Below, piece after piece: positions 36,538-48,621 of a DNA stretch of 64,000 nt (within the stretch, counting starts at the first letter, position 1; each line of letters starts with the position of its first letter). The DNA comes from Liolophura sinensis (Eukaryota; Mollusca; Polyplacophora; Chitonida; Chitonidae). Under the pieces are notes generated by a model. The model was not told the origin of the DNA. It searched no databases and saw only the letters and a list, made by a program, of their open reading frames with translations. The stretch covers positions 61,297,249 through 61,361,248 of the forward strand of contig NC_088295.1 in the NCBI RefSeq assembly GCF_032854445.1. Reading direction: 5' to 3'. A program made the position numbers and the translations under genes.

Positions 36538-37844
36538 TGTTACGAACCCCGTCTGTAAATATTGTATTGCATTTTTTCATGTTTTATTTTATTTTACCTA
36601 GGTAATGTCTGACCTACATTTTCCTCTTTTGTATATGTTAGAGCCTGCAATGTATTCCAGTCGAGCGTTCTCGATGTTTCGGTGTTTATTTCGTATCATT
36701 GTAAACAGGGTATATTTTCTGGAAATATGTATCGGTATTGTAAACATGTTTACGATCAAACCATCCAGAATTTTCTTTGCGTTATCCTATAAATATGAGT
36801 TATGGACTTGTGAAGCCCGCAGTCATTTACTTAAGTATAAGTATAAGTCCATTTACTGAAGTCCACTTAAGACCATTCATATTTACTGCCATTCTCACCA
36901 TGAAGGATTTGGCTGGGTTTGGATGTATCGGCTTTTACGCCATTCGACATTGATCGTTTGTACTCTACTTTGAGACCTCCGTGGCTCAGTTCGTTAGCAC
37001 GCTAGCGCAGCGTAATGACCCAGGAGCCTCTCAACAATGCGGTCGCTGTGAGTTCAAGTCCAGCTCATGCTGGCTTCCTTTCCGGTCGTGTATGCTTGCA
37101 ACCTGCGGATGGTCGTGGGTTTCCCCCCGAACTTGGCCCGGTTTCCACCCACCATAATGCTGACCGCCGTCATATATGTGAAATATTCTTGAGTATGACG
37201 TAAAACACCAATCAAATAAATAAATAAATAAATAAATTGTACTCCATTTTCTGCACGAAGCACTTTGTGAGCTTGTGTTTCGCCACTTAGTAAACTTTTG
37301 AGACTTTATTTTGTATCGCTCATGGTCTCTTTGTGCGAGTAGGAACATTCCATCCCAGTTTACCCTGAAAGTGACTTTGTGTATATTTCTGAGGAGTGAA
37401 ACATGATCGCCATCTTGGTATCACGGGCGCCACTGTCAACCTCTCCGCCCTGAGGAGTTACCTCTTCACTGGCAGTTGTGGACCATATGGATCCACTACA
37501 GCTTGTCACTTATCGGACGGTCATCCTTCGATTGGAGAATTCCTCATAAACGTGGATTCTATATTGACGTGAACTGAACGCCTGTGTACGCCAGATTATC
37601 CCATCCGGATTTAGACGCTGTCATCAGTAAGAGACTACATATTTTGTAATTAGTTGTATCTTATTACAACTGTTATTATTGTCTGTTGTATTGTTTGTCT
37701 ATTTTATTCCAATATATGTATTAAAATCATTCAAGCGTCTTTGCGTCTCTTTGTTTGATCTTGTGTGTAAGGCCTATCGCTTATCTAAGAGTTAAACAAG
37801 CTAGTTGTTTCTCACCTTTACTCTCCGATAGTGGTACCGTTACA
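36538..37844 (+). mobile_element. Solo LTR, copy 2, with SINE insertion and ATAT TSD
   Basis: Begins TGTTACGAACCCCGTCTG and ends GTGGTACCGTTACA, with ATAT on both outer sides (a 4-bp target-site duplication as made by Ty3/gypsy integrases). A TATAAATA box lies near 36787 and an ATTAAA poly(A)-like signal near 37717-37724. Without the SINE at 36974-37236 the LTR is about 1.04 kb. No internal retroelement genes are adjacent. Confidence 0.78.
36974..37236 (+). mobile_element. Full-length SINE (family 1) nested in the LTR
   Basis: tRNA-like head 'gacctccgtggctcagttcg' with B-box-like 'gagttcaagtcc', body, and (AAAT)n tail. Flanks share 'ttgtactc.a.ttt' (36958-36971 and 37237-37250). It splits the LTR, so it is younger than that insertion. 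Confidence 0.93.
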
Positions 37845-38038
37845 ATATACGAAAACGGTTACCCTGAAAGCGCACATTTAACATAAAATAAACTGTTTCA
37901 AATTGTGTTACATGTAGGCTGTGTGACAAGGTGTGAGCAATATTTTGGTCGTTTCACGGCGTTTTAATATTTTTGAAGACCGGATCCACCATCTAACAAA
38001 AAATCCGTTAAAAGTGAGATTATACTTTTTCTTCCATA

Positions 38039-38103
38039 TTTATTATTTACTTAATTGGTGTTTCACGCCGTACACAAGAATATTTCATTTATACGACTGC
38101 GGA
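38039..38103 (-). mobile_element. 65-bp, severely 5'-truncated SINE with 11-bp TSD
   Basis: Only the last part of the SINE is present ('aattggtgtttcacgccgta' to 'ttcatttatacgactgcgga'). Yet it is flanked by 'tttcttccata' exactly at 38028-38038 and 38104-38114. The perfect duplication shows it inserted in this short form. Confidence 0.88.
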
Positions 38104-39204
38104 TTTCTTCCATAAAGCTGGCCTTAATAAAGAAAGTGGTGCGTCAAGCAAATGCGCATGTACAAAGTTTATCTTGACAAAAATCAATATTGTCCTATTT
38201 GTCCTTATTCCCCAACTGGCCAAGTTTCAAATAATATGTGTGTAGAGTAAACCATTTGGCCAAGTTTCAAATAACATGCGTGTCGCGTAAAACAACTGGT
38301 CGTTTCATATAGAATGTGTATACCTCGAACGCATAGAGCTCGTATAGTCACATTCCTATCCTTTGTCATATCCCATTATAAATCACCTCACTGACCGCAT
38401 GAATGAGGAGTGGAGATACCTTGGTGGGCGACCTCTTGCACAGACGATCTGCACTGAATCCAGGCCCTTAGTCGATCGATGAAGGGTAGAGCTGAACAAA
38501 CTGTTATGGAAACCTGCTCCCATCTGGACAATGGCAATTAGGCAGCCACAATTCATCCTGAAATGTCCCTTGTGGCAGCAGTTAGTTCTGAATTAACCTT
38601 CATTAGTAAAATGGGCACAGAACGTGCCCTTGGTTGAGTCTTGGAATTTGTTATCCATTTTAATGCAACCATCTGTACGTATCACAGAACACTGTCAATG
38701 GTGGTTGCTTGCCATTTTGACGGCTCATATAGAAGGAGAGTGAAAAATGATCCGTCTTCTTTCCAACAATAATACTGACATGCGTCGAAATATAGGCAAC
38801 TTGGCAGTGATTTTAATTTGTCTGAATGTCAACTTTAAATAGAGATCTACTTAACATAACAGCCGTCCATATACACTAACAGGCTTTCCGGGCCCTTTTG
38901 AGCATGCCTTTAAATCATCGGGACCTCTCTATAGCCATCCCTATAAATGACCGGGTACAACCGTTGTCCAATCGAGACATTTCATCAGAACTGACCTGGT
39001 GTGGTGACTCGTAAACGATAGATCCGAATTGTGTCATACATGTACCTAAGACCTTACCCTTGGGTAATGACTTCATTAAACCAAGAACATTTTTAGTCTT
39101 AGAACTTGACTAAACTATACCGCTTGTCACTGGTATAGGATATGTTGTGTCCGGATCTACAATCTAGAACAATGGTGGCCCGCCCAGGCATTTTTAGTAA
39201 TTCT

Positions 39205-39440
39205 ATACCAGTGTCTAATAAATAAATAACAATAAATGTCTAATAAGTTATAATTGACATGACTGCAATTATTTACCTGATTCTACGTACCCTATGGGGA
39301 AGAAGGGGTGGGGGAACGTGTAATTTCCTTTTATTGGAACATTTACATGAACATGAAAAGAGGTAAAGTGACTGGAGACAACATTTCAGCATTCACCTGT
39401 GACCATTTGCCAAATATCAAACTGTTATCGCTGCATTAGT
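39205..39440 (+). repeat. Dispersed repeat R1, copy inside block P
   Basis: 'gtctaataaataa', 'cctgattctacgtaccctat', 'gaacatttacatgaacatga' and 'gtgaccatttgccaaatatc' place it in the R1 family. Confidence 0.5.
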
Positions 39441-40379
39441 TTTATTAGCAGTGATATATTCATTTATAATGTATTTGCTTGTTTCAACGTAGTCTTATTT
39501 AAATCAGTCAGATTTCTAAAAAGTTTATCCTCAAAAAAAAACAAAAAAACAACAGCCGTCTCACTTGTACATTCTTCAGGGACAATACTAAACCCAAGGA
39601 CAAAATATCCATTAAAATTATATTTAGAAAATGGATTGCTTATCTACTTTCGAGTATCACTCGTAACTTCTTGGCTGTGTTTTGACGTTGATCAACATCT
39701 CCTGGGCCCCTTGCAGAGAAACGGAGCAGAATTGGTTAAAAAAGGATCCAAAACATTAGTCTTATATGCTGAGCAATAGAAGCTTTACAGTATTCCCTAA
39801 AGGACGAAATCATTTTTTGCGATGTTTTGATCGATAAGATCATTCAGACTTCAAAACTGCTTAAGGTAAATACTGGGTGGAAGTTTAGCACAAGAAACAG
39901 TTTCACTATAATTTGATTCATAGTGGTTTGTATTCCCGTAGGGTTTGAAGATGACGAACGTGTACATCTTCCAGTTAATAGAAATTTAAATCCTTTGTTT
40001 GCCGCTATCACGAGAGGTCCACTGTACCTTTGGCAGGATATAGTTATTGTACTTCTTCGTCTTAAAATCCCCTACACCAGAAAAGTTGACCATGCTTAAT
40101 AATGCAAAAACCGACTCCAAAACTGAGGGATGATTTGAAATATATGTTTTCATTATACTTTTTTCCCGTTGTTGGCCATATGTTTGTTTCAATACTCATG
40201 CATTTATAAACCCATCCCAAGCCAAATAAAATATATCTAAATTTCGTAACAAATGAATGTATCTTCTGCACAGTATTAATAAACAACCATTCGGACCATG
40301 TGCTCCAATCCTTGCATGTGGTTCCAACTGGTTCGTCTCTGTGAGAAGGTTTGTTACGAACCTACCAGTGACTGTGGTT

Positions 40380-40510
40380 TTTTTTGCGGTTGTGTCCGGT
40401 TTATCTGTGCTGTCTCCGATTATCTGTTGTCTGGCGTTAGTTTCCTCTGATTTCTGTCAGATTTTCTGTGGGTTTCTGTCAAAATGCCTCTGGTCTCTGT
40501 CCGCTGTAAC
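40380..40510. repeat. Degenerate minisatellite of about 20-21 bp (block P)
   Basis: Loose tandem units containing 'tgtccggtt.a', 'tgtctccgatta', 'tttctgtcagattt', 'tttctgtcaaaatgcc'. It stands at the place where block R has another array (47895-48120). Confidence 0.55.
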
Positions 40511-40578
40511 AAAGGGTGTAAGCGAACCTTTGTTAAATAAGTAAATGAATAAATTATTGTGTTGAGATCTAAGGTAGA

Positions 40579-40843
40579 GGGGCCTCCGTGGCTCAGTCAG
40601 TTAGCGCGCTAGCGCAGCGTAATGACCTAGGAGTCTCTCACCAATGCGGTCGCTGTGAGTTCAAGTCCAGCTCATGCTGGCTTTCTCTTCAGCCGTACGT
40701 GGGAAGGTCTCCCAGCAACCTGCGGATGGTCGTGGGTTTCTCCCGGGCTATGCCCGGTTTCCACCCACCATAATGCTGGCCGCCGTCGTATAAGTGAAAT
40801 ATTCTGGAGTACGGTGTAAAACACCAATCAAACAAATAAATAA
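40579..40843 (+). mobile_element. Full-length SINE (family 1) with 12-bp TSD
   Basis: tRNA-like head 'ggcctccgtggctcagtcag' (A box) and 'gagttcaagtcc' (B box), body and (AAAT)n tail. Flanks share 'atctaa.gtaga' at 40567-40578 and 40844-40855 with one mismatch. Confidence 0.95.
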
Positions 40844-41561
40844 ATCTAAAGTAGAATTCAAGGATCTGTTCAGTATAAATGCATAATGAATGACTTAGAG
40901 CTCCTTCATGCCAATAAATCCAGCGTATACGCTGTAACAATGGGATATGAGCCTCTCCGCTCCAAAATAGTCCATGAAAAGAGCCAAGATATGGACAATC
41001 AAAAGTTCCAAGAAGCTTTATCATCCACAAATATTTACTTGTTCCCCCTAGCTAGAGTTAATGATGGTAATATGACTCACTAATTGGCAATAACATTTGA
41101 TATTTGCCGATATTTGCTTCCTTTCAGAGAAGCTGATTTTATGTAATAAACATTTATACTATTCTGATCAATGGCACACAGTTTACAGAGAACGATTGTG
41201 CTTAAAGGATGAGGGCAGGAGGAGTGGGGAAGGGTCAAACAAAATTCATTTTCCATTTTTTTATCTTTATCATTCGAGCGTATGCATGTTTGTTTTACAA
41301 CCCGTGTTCATATTCGTTGTCTTGGATGCTCGCGTGACGACTGCTGTACGCCTGCAATAAATATGTCCATAAAAATGTGAATCCAAGTCAATGTGCCAAA
41401 GGGAATCGCATCATTTCAACATCGCCATTGTCGATACCAACGAATAGAGTTATCACAGTGATGAACAACTGCGGCTTTGTTTATACGGATAATGGATCTC
41501 ATTATCTGTAGATTATCATGAGACCCGCCACCGACTGAAAGTGGTCCGTGTAGAGTTGTGG

Positions 41562-41655
41562 ATTCGTTTACTTGTGTGTTGTCATGTTGGAGACTTCACA
41601 GCGAATTGGTACGACTTTAAACCCCAAGCACTCACTCACTCACTCACTCACTCAT
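41562..41655 (+). mobile_element. SINE (family 2) 3' fragment with CACT repeats
   Basis: 'gtgttgtcatgttggagact' is weakly similar and 'gtacgactttaaaccccaag' followed by (CACT)n clearly matches the 3' end of family 2. The head and body are absent. Confidence 0.7.
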
Positions 41656-41689
41656 AGCGAATTTGTTTTGAACTACAGCTGACCCTCAA

Positions 41690-42020
41690 AGTTTATCCAT
41701 ATCACTATTGCTGATCAGGAACAGCGAAAATGGGCTGAGGCTTTCTAATTGCCCAGACCGAGGCAATGTCGACTGGACTTGTTGTATTATATTGTATCCT
41801 TCGGTCCAGTGCTCTAGTTTATTGACTTGACATTATTAGAAGGCATTGAAATGTGCCACGAGAGCTTGCTTCATCTCGAGGTGGGCGATTAGATTAGATA
41901 TAGTACCCATTTAAACCGTAGGCTTCAAACTATCGAATGCTGGCGCCAAAGCACAAGTGGATCTCAATCATAAGCCCTCCGCCGTCTGAAGTATGCCTTT
42001 GGAGTTTATGTGAAGTTCAA
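41690..42020 (+). repeat. Duplicated block T, direct copy
   Basis: 'ttctaattgcccagaccgag', 'tcggtccagtgctctagttt', 'attgacttgacatta' and 'gaatgctggcgccaaagcac' match the copies at 44.69 kb and, inverted, 12.36 kb; the first half also matches 22.6 and 29.9 kb. Confidence 0.7.
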
Positions 42021-42304
42021 CACACAACTTTGTCCCAGACGTTTGGTTTCATATGCATGTACATGGTTTTTTTACTTCATTACCATTACACGTTGCCCTG
42101 AGGTGGTCTTTGTGATCACTTTTCTTCCAAGTGTATGACTGAACTCTCTCTACATATTGTGTCGAACATGTTTGAAAGCTGGAGAGCTTTAATTGAAGAA
42201 CTCAGATTTCCTCCACCTACAAAACTAACCGCAGTTGTACAAGTAAAAAAATATTGCAATTAATGTCTTTTTCCTTACATGAAGTATGCGTGGATGGCAA
42301 GTTT

Positions 42305-42810
42305 GAAATTAAAGGTACAGAAAATTTAAATATCAATCAAATACCTCTGAAAAGAGTATGCATTTCCTCGCAGGTGCTTGCCATAAACAATTCTAATATG
42401 TACACCAGGGTTATAAATTATAAATAAAGTCAGCGCCAAAATCCGCTGTGAGCGACATTTGCCTAAGAACTAGTCCTAAAGTCTTCTGTCTTAGAACTCT
42501 TCTTCCCAGAAGGTAACTAACAGTAAAGTTGATTTTTCGCTTGACGATCGGGAAACCGCAGTGTTGGACCGGCAGTTTTAACGACTCTCAGAGGCTGAAA
42601 GGCAACACACCCCGCAGCATAATTACAGGGTGTTAAAGATGGAGGAGGCGATGGACTCCGCGATTTATGCCAGCTTTGCTGTTTTCAGGCTTTACGTCTA
42701 TGGCGAAGAAAAATCGCAAAATTATGCAGCAGGTACCACCAGATAGAAAAAAATGTGCTCTTTTCAGCCTATAGTGTCATTTTTTTTAAAGTTATCTTCT
42801 CCTTTAAGCC
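42305..42810. other. GC-richer insert, possible TIR element
   Basis: A stretch with more GC than its neighbours lies between 'attaaaggtacagaaaattt' and 'aaagttatcttctcctttaa', whose outer ends are weak inverted repeats (ttaaagg/cctttaa). No transposase or exon was recognised. The element reading is tentative. Confidence 0.3.
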
Positions 42811-43349
42811 AAAAGGGTACATCAGCGTATTTTACGTGATACATTTTCCTCAGAAAAAGCAGTTCAAAAAGTAATTCAAATATAGTATTTCTTTCAACTG
42901 TTTCACCTCAACTGAACTGTAACACGTTCATTCAAAACAGAGGCTGCTATCATCTCTTTACTGATACATACTTGATTTGAATGCGTCTGAAAATAGGCTC
43001 TCTTAATTGCATCAAATGTAACGGTGACTTACTCAAGGAAGAAAAATATACAAAGCCTTGCTCAAGGAATTAACTGTTTTGCAGCTCTGTGTGCCAACAA
43101 AATGTAATATGTTAATAAATAAGTTAAGCACGTCGAGTTTCACACCAATAATCGTACAGAATGCTCAGTGTACGGTATACAATTTCCTCTTTTTTCAAGG
43201 AAATCATTTTCCTGAGATACTCAGGTTAATTTTTGGAATATATATGTGGAAGAAACTTGGCCACACTTATACATTCTACTCAGACTGCACTGAGGCAATG
43301 GGCACAAAATTCATGAAAATTATAACTATCCACTAGAGTGTTTAACCAC

Positions 43350-44000
43350 ACTGGTCATCGGTCTCCACTTTTTGGCCGCGTTTTGACTTTGATCAACCTT
43401 GACCTCTCGTGGGATAATTCTCATTCTGAGCATTCATGTAGAATTCGTTAAAAACTTTACAACGTTAAAGACTTACGGTAGTCAATCCTAGCTTAAATCT
43501 TCAGGGAACCACATCACGGTGGGCGTTTTTTCCAGGTTTTTGATCGATTATTCAGACTTTAAAATTGCTCAAGATAAATGCTGGGTGAAAGTTTGTTGTA
43601 AAGACCAGTCCCATTATAATTTGTTTCATAGTGGTCCCGTTTGGGCTTGATCGACGATGGCGGAACGGTACATCTTCGTGTTTATAGAAATTCAAATCCT
43701 TTCTAACTCTATTCTTCAGCTATCCCAGAAGGCATTGCGGGTTTGCCAAGATATATTTATTGCATTTCATCGTCTCGAAATCCAGCCGGGAGTATCCTTA
43801 CATCAGAGAAACCTGACAAAGGTGAATAATGCAAAAAAAAAGAAGAAAAACCTTCTCACATAGGGATGGTTAGAGATAGATTTTTTCCGTATATTTTTCT
43901 GCCTTGTCAGATATACATTTGTTCCAATTCTTTAAATGCATTTATATATACATTCCCAGCTAAGTGAAACATGATATACATGTAAAACCGTTAAAAATGA
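43350..44000 (+). repeat. Duplicated block Q
   Basis: It matches the second half of block P: 'gcgttttgactttgatcaac', 'gatcgattattcagacttta', 'aaattgctcaagataaatgc', 'tttcatagtgg', 'ggtacatcttcgtgtttata' and 'aataatgcaaaaa' occur in the same order at 39.68-40.11 kb. Confidence 0.65.
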
Positions 44001-44396
44001 ATGTATGGTTCTCTGACATTTTTTCCCCTCTAGATATCTTTACTGTTATTTACATATTGTTTATTAGCAACCTGTTGGCTCTTATTCAAAGAGATGATGT
44101 GTATGAATTCATGCACGCTGTTCCAAATTCTTCGGATGTAAGTCAAGGACGTTTGTAACGTATCTGAGGAAGACAGTGGTTTCTCCAAGGCACCGCGAGC
44201 TTTCTTTCAGGCTTTGTCGCGTTTTGAGCCTGCTCACCTTCTTACACGTGAACCTTTCGTAAGTACGATCTTATACACCGGTCAAAAATACATAAATTAA
44301 TCAGTTGATTGATGAGATCTGGTTGTTTACACATAATGGGGACGATGTGTCGTTCCTCTCGACATTTCGTATTGTATGCTGAGAGGTTCGTATTGC

Positions 44397-44475
44397 TTGC
44401 TGCCGTCGTATAAGTGAAATATTCTTGAGTACGGCGTAAACACCTACCAAATAAATAAATTAATAAATAAATGAA
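44397..44475 (+). mobile_element. SINE (family 1) 3' fragment
   Basis: 'tgctgccgtcgtataagtga', 'attcttgagtacggcgtaaa' and (AAAT)n. Only about 80 bases of the 3' end are present; no target-site duplication was seen. Confidence 0.85.
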
Positions 44476-44689
44476 ATTGGATAGCCAAACACTTTCAGAA
44501 GTTTTATAACCGGAGCTAAAATGTACAGCTTCACCGGATATCAGTTTTCAACCAAATACATACGCTGTACTTGTAGTGTAATTCATCTGAAAAATTACAG
44601 ACAATATGTATCAGTGCAAAATTCTTTTGACGCAAAATTTAACTTTTTTGAACGTCCTTCTCTTTCGAGTTTATGCAAGATTCGTTATT

Positions 44690-44970
44690 ACATAGGGGCA
44701 AGAGGGTTTTCGGTATTATATTGTATCATTCCGTCAAGTGCTCTAGTTTATTGACTTGACATAATTGGAAGGCACTGAAATGAACCATGAGAGCTTACTT
44801 CATCCCCAGGTGAGGGATTGGATTAGATATAGTACCAATTTAAACCGTAGACTTGAGACCATCGAATGTCAGCGCCATAGCCCAAGTGGGTCTCAATCAC
44901 AAGCCGCTGTCTGACGTACTCCTTTGAAGTATATGTGAGGAGTTATAAAGGCCATCTGACTCAACAGAAC
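44690..44970 (+). repeat. Duplicated block T, direct copy
   Basis: 'cgtcaagtgctctagtttat', 'gacttgacataattggaagg', 'atttaaaccgtagacttgag' and 'cccaagtgggtctcaatcac' match the block at 41.69 kb with about one change in ten. Confidence 0.7.
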
Positions 44971-44999
44971 AACAGGAGAGTAAATCAATTTTAGCCCTA

Positions 45000-45800
45000 C
45001 GTCTCTGATCGTTTCCGTTTCTTCTGCGCGTCTCTATTTATCAGATATCGTACAATATACATGTGAATCATATGGGTAATAATTGTTGCTCGAGTTCTTA
45101 ATGAGTTAATATAATTACAGACGCACAAGAGTAAACGCATCAGACATCACCGATCTTTTGGGTTTTTTTTTTACTCGTCATGTTTTGATTCTGTGTTAAA
45201 TCACATGGAATAACTAACACTTTTATGGCGTTGACACTGTGATGGAGACTGGTGCCAACAATAAGCACATATACATGTACAGATTTTGTACTGTTATACA
45301 GATATAATGGCTCACAAACAAACTTCCCACAGGCTGGGTGTATAGCCAGGCAATACCACTACACTGAAGTCATAAGAATGACCCGAATTGACCTTGACGC
45401 AGCATGATAAACCTGTACATATCTCTGTACTGAAAGTACTCAAACAGTGGAACAAAATCTGCTACAGGTAATGGGGTTTATTCCGCGGGTAGACTATCTT
45501 TCCACAAAGTATGTCATGTGCCCCGAGAAGAAAACAGAGAAGGAATGTAGCCAAATATAAAAAGTATTAGTTAGAATTATAAACCTGTACATGTACATTT
45601 TAGTGCCAGCCACCTTTGTTATATGCAGAAATCATTTGCCACAAAAATTCTTAAATTGTTTCCACACTTACGTCTATACCTCGGGAATGGTTGGCCAACT
45701 TGTGGATTCATACCTTCAGGTAATGTAACCAAGAGGGTAACATTGCATACAATACTTTAAGCGATTCAAGCATGTTCATTTAAAGGATCAATCCTGGGAA
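45000..45800. other. Anonymous DNA
   Basis: No gene, SINE or tandem repeat was recognised between block T (44.97 kb) and block R (45.8 kb). Confidence 0.4.
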
Positions 45801-48200
45801 TGTTTTTGGACCTCGTTTGTATGGGTGTAGAGGGAGGAATTTGACCACGTTTCAAATAGAATGTGTATATACCAAATACATCGATCTCGGATAGGCACAT
45901 TCCTGGACTCGCTATGCCCTTTACAATAATGATTATGAATCATCTCAATAACCGGATGGATGAGGAGTGGGGATACCTTGTTGGACAATCGCTTGCATAG
46001 ATGACCTGTACGAAGATTAGCCCTCAGTCAATCGATAATGAGTAGACCTGAACAAACTCCGGTAATGGCGCTTTGGAAACCTGCTCCCGTCTGGACAATG
46101 GCAATTAGGCAGTCACAATTCATCCTGAACAGTCCCTTGTGACAGCAGTTAGTTCTGAATTAACCTTTATCAGTAAAATGGCCACAGGACGTGCCCTCGA
46201 TGAAGTCTTGAAATTTGCTATCAATTTACAGTAATCTACCCTATCCCGGAACGCTGTCAATGGCCGTTGCTTCCATTTTGATGCCTCATATACATGTAAT
46301 ATGACAGAGGTATGTACGTAGCGATCTACAGTACGTTTTTAATCTGCTTCACAGCCTCAATATTTATTGGTGCCGAAATTTAGGCAACATCCCCAAGCCG
46401 ACGGTGATTGTATATTGCCTGAGTGTTTTTCATTGCACGATTTTCAGTGCTATTTTTGTCCATCCCTATAAATGACGTGGACACTTCGCCTGCTGAGCTA
46501 TCTAAGGGTTTCGTTAGACAATTCCACAAGGACTTAACCATAGACAGCAGATTCACATCTAACTCCCGATGTATCACTGTCTCGGCTGAGGAGATCGGTC
46601 ACATCCATCGAACTGATTATCTCTCTTTAAATATATGTACATTGCTATAAAATGCTGTGCAAAAGGTATTATTATTAACACGCGCATTCACAACACATGC
46701 TAGTATTATCTCTTCCCTGATGAGTCCGTGAATTCACTTCAAATGAAAATAGGCCTCCTTGCATGAAATGTAAGCATAATGGGCACACGCGAATGCAGAT
46801 TCAGTCATCACTGGCGCCTCAACTAGTGCCTATTCTCTGTTTTGGGCACTGTTTCGTGCTTGTCCGCTTTGCATTGTTTTAATGGCATTGTATATTAAAT
46901 GCAATCACAATACATCACTGGACGTCTAACATTTTTGCATTTACCATCAATACATACATGTAGTTTTTTGACGTAAATCTGGTTAAGCCATGGTGCCAGG
47001 AGGCATAGAATTTGATATTATTTTATGATTTACATGAACAATTAGGCATTATTAGTACCACGCGTATTCAAAACAGCTGCTACTATTGTCTGTTCCCTGA
47101 TGAAACCTCCATTAACAGCAAATGAAAATAAGCCATCTTGCATCAAATGTAACGATGAGTCAGGCTAACAATAATTTAGTTTATATATTAGTTGATTTTT
47201 TGCGTCTCACTTACATATATTGCATGATTAAAGGTGCATGCATAAAATACTCGATGAGCAATGGGTGGAGACTGTTTCATCATGCTCGGTTCTTGTCTGG
47301 AATGTACAATGACGGAATGGCATCAGAATTGAATGCAGATTTACAATCCGGAAACTTCATGGCAAAAACTTTCGCCTCGGCCAGTGGACCAAAAATATGT
47401 TAAAATATACATGTATTTACTCACTGTGTTGTTCAACCATAATGGACCAAGCTATATTTGGATATGATCACTGTATGTGTCGTCTCGGGCCCAACGGAGC
47501 ATACTCTTACATCCAAAAAGCCGACTCTGCTGAATAGTGCACAAAAGCAACTCCGCAAATTGGTTAGAGATGTATGTTTTCCTTATACAGTTTTAGTATA
47601 ATACATGTTTGCATATATTATTCTGAATATTCTGAAAAGAAATTATAAATCCATTCCAAGATGAAAGAGAAATGAGAAGCAAAAGTTGTCACAAATGAGT
47701 GTATCATATGCTGAAATGCCTTCATCCTTTTGGTAGTTCCATCGATATCTGCTGTCTACGGACTAATATTAAACAACCAATCGGACCCTGACCAATGGGG
47801 TCACCTGCTTGAATCCATGCATGCGATTTCAACTGGTTCGGCTTTGTCAGAATGTTTGTCAAAAAGATACTAGTTTCGTCAGAGCTCCGTCTGGTTTGCA
47901 GTGAAGTCTTCTTTGTGTCTTCAGATCTCTTTCGGGCTTCTGTCGAACTATACGAGTCTAGTTTCCTTGGAACTCTGTCCGGTAACCTCAAGAGTCTGTC
48001 CCGTTTCCTCATAATCCTGGGCTGATTCCTCAGAATTCTTTCCGGTTTCTTTGGTACTCTGTCCCGCTTCGTCAAAACCTCATCGGGTCCCTCAGAACTC
48101 AGTCCGGTTTCCTCAGAACCTTTTGTTCTGTTCTGAAATAAATATTTAAATGAATAAATTCATTGGTGAAAAAAAATCATTAAATTCATGCAAATATGGT
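45800..48200 (+). repeat. Duplicated block R
   Basis: Colinear with block P; the best-conserved core is 46.07-46.24 kb ('gaaacctgctcccgtctgga', 'caatggcaattaggcagtca'). The internal part (46.7-47.4 kb) contains two related stretches with 'caaatgaaaata.gcc', so the block was itself duplicated inside. The 117-residue minus frame at 47722-48075 is a repeat translation. Confidence 0.72.
47895..48120. repeat. Degenerate 21-bp minisatellite (block R)
   Basis: About ten loose units of the type 'tccggtttcctcagaactctg'. On the minus strand this gives a basic Arg/Lys-rich open frame that has no other support. Confidence 0.75.
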
Positions 48201-48621
48201 TTGATGACTGGATTCTTTGTGTGTAAGCATTTGAAATCAATGCATGTCATTGTTATATGACAATTGGATATGTGATCTTCTCATATTCAGGACAGGCTTT
48301 AAAACGTTCACAGAATGTCTGGATCTATAACCACTTTGAGGTGATATGCATTTTTAGTCTTGTACATCATCACGTTAAACCTTTATTAATTGAAGCGACT
48401 GCTTGATAACTTTTCGGTCAAATGCCCATCAGCCAAATTATTATTACGTTAATTTACTTATGTATAATGGGCACAGACGAATACGGAAACGACTACCATT
48501 GGTGCCTTTACTTCTGCTTCTTCTCTGCTGTTAACACTGTTTCGTTGTTGTTCCCTTTGCAATGTTTTAATGTAATTGCATATTAAAATTGATGACAATT
48601 CAGCCTTTGAAGTTGTGTCAC

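Larger units (their letters stand above)
38200..40560 (+). repeat. Duplicated block P
   Basis: Colinear with block R (45.8-48.2 kb): 'gaatgtgtatacctcgaacg', 'atgaggagtggagatacctt', 'gaaacctgctcccatctgga', 'caatggcaattaggcag', 'cagcagttagttctgaatta' and 'aaacaaccattcggacc' recur in order. Its second half also matches block Q (43.35-44.0 kb). A 126-residue plus frame at 39399-39779 straddles repeat R1 and is not preserved in R or Q. Confidence 0.72.

Noticed and set aside
39399-39779. 126-residue plus-strand frame
   Set aside because: It joins repeat R1 to block P sequence and is not conserved in blocks Q or R; no domain was recognised.
40350-40362. 'ttgttacgaacc' as a third LTR start
   Set aside because: The following sequence does not match the LTRs; the similarity stops after about 12 bases.
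16795-41000. tRNA genes suggested by A- and B-box-like motifs
   Set aside because: Every such motif found is the head of a SINE; none folds with an acceptor stem of a functional tRNA as far as I can see.
41625-41656. CRISPR-like or telomere-like array from repeated CACT units
   Set aside because: It is the short tail repeat of a family 2 SINE; there are no spacers.
47722-48075. 117-residue basic minus-strand frame
   Set aside because: Its Arg/Lys-rich half is the translation of a degenerate 21-bp minisatellite, and the paralogous block P has no matching frame.
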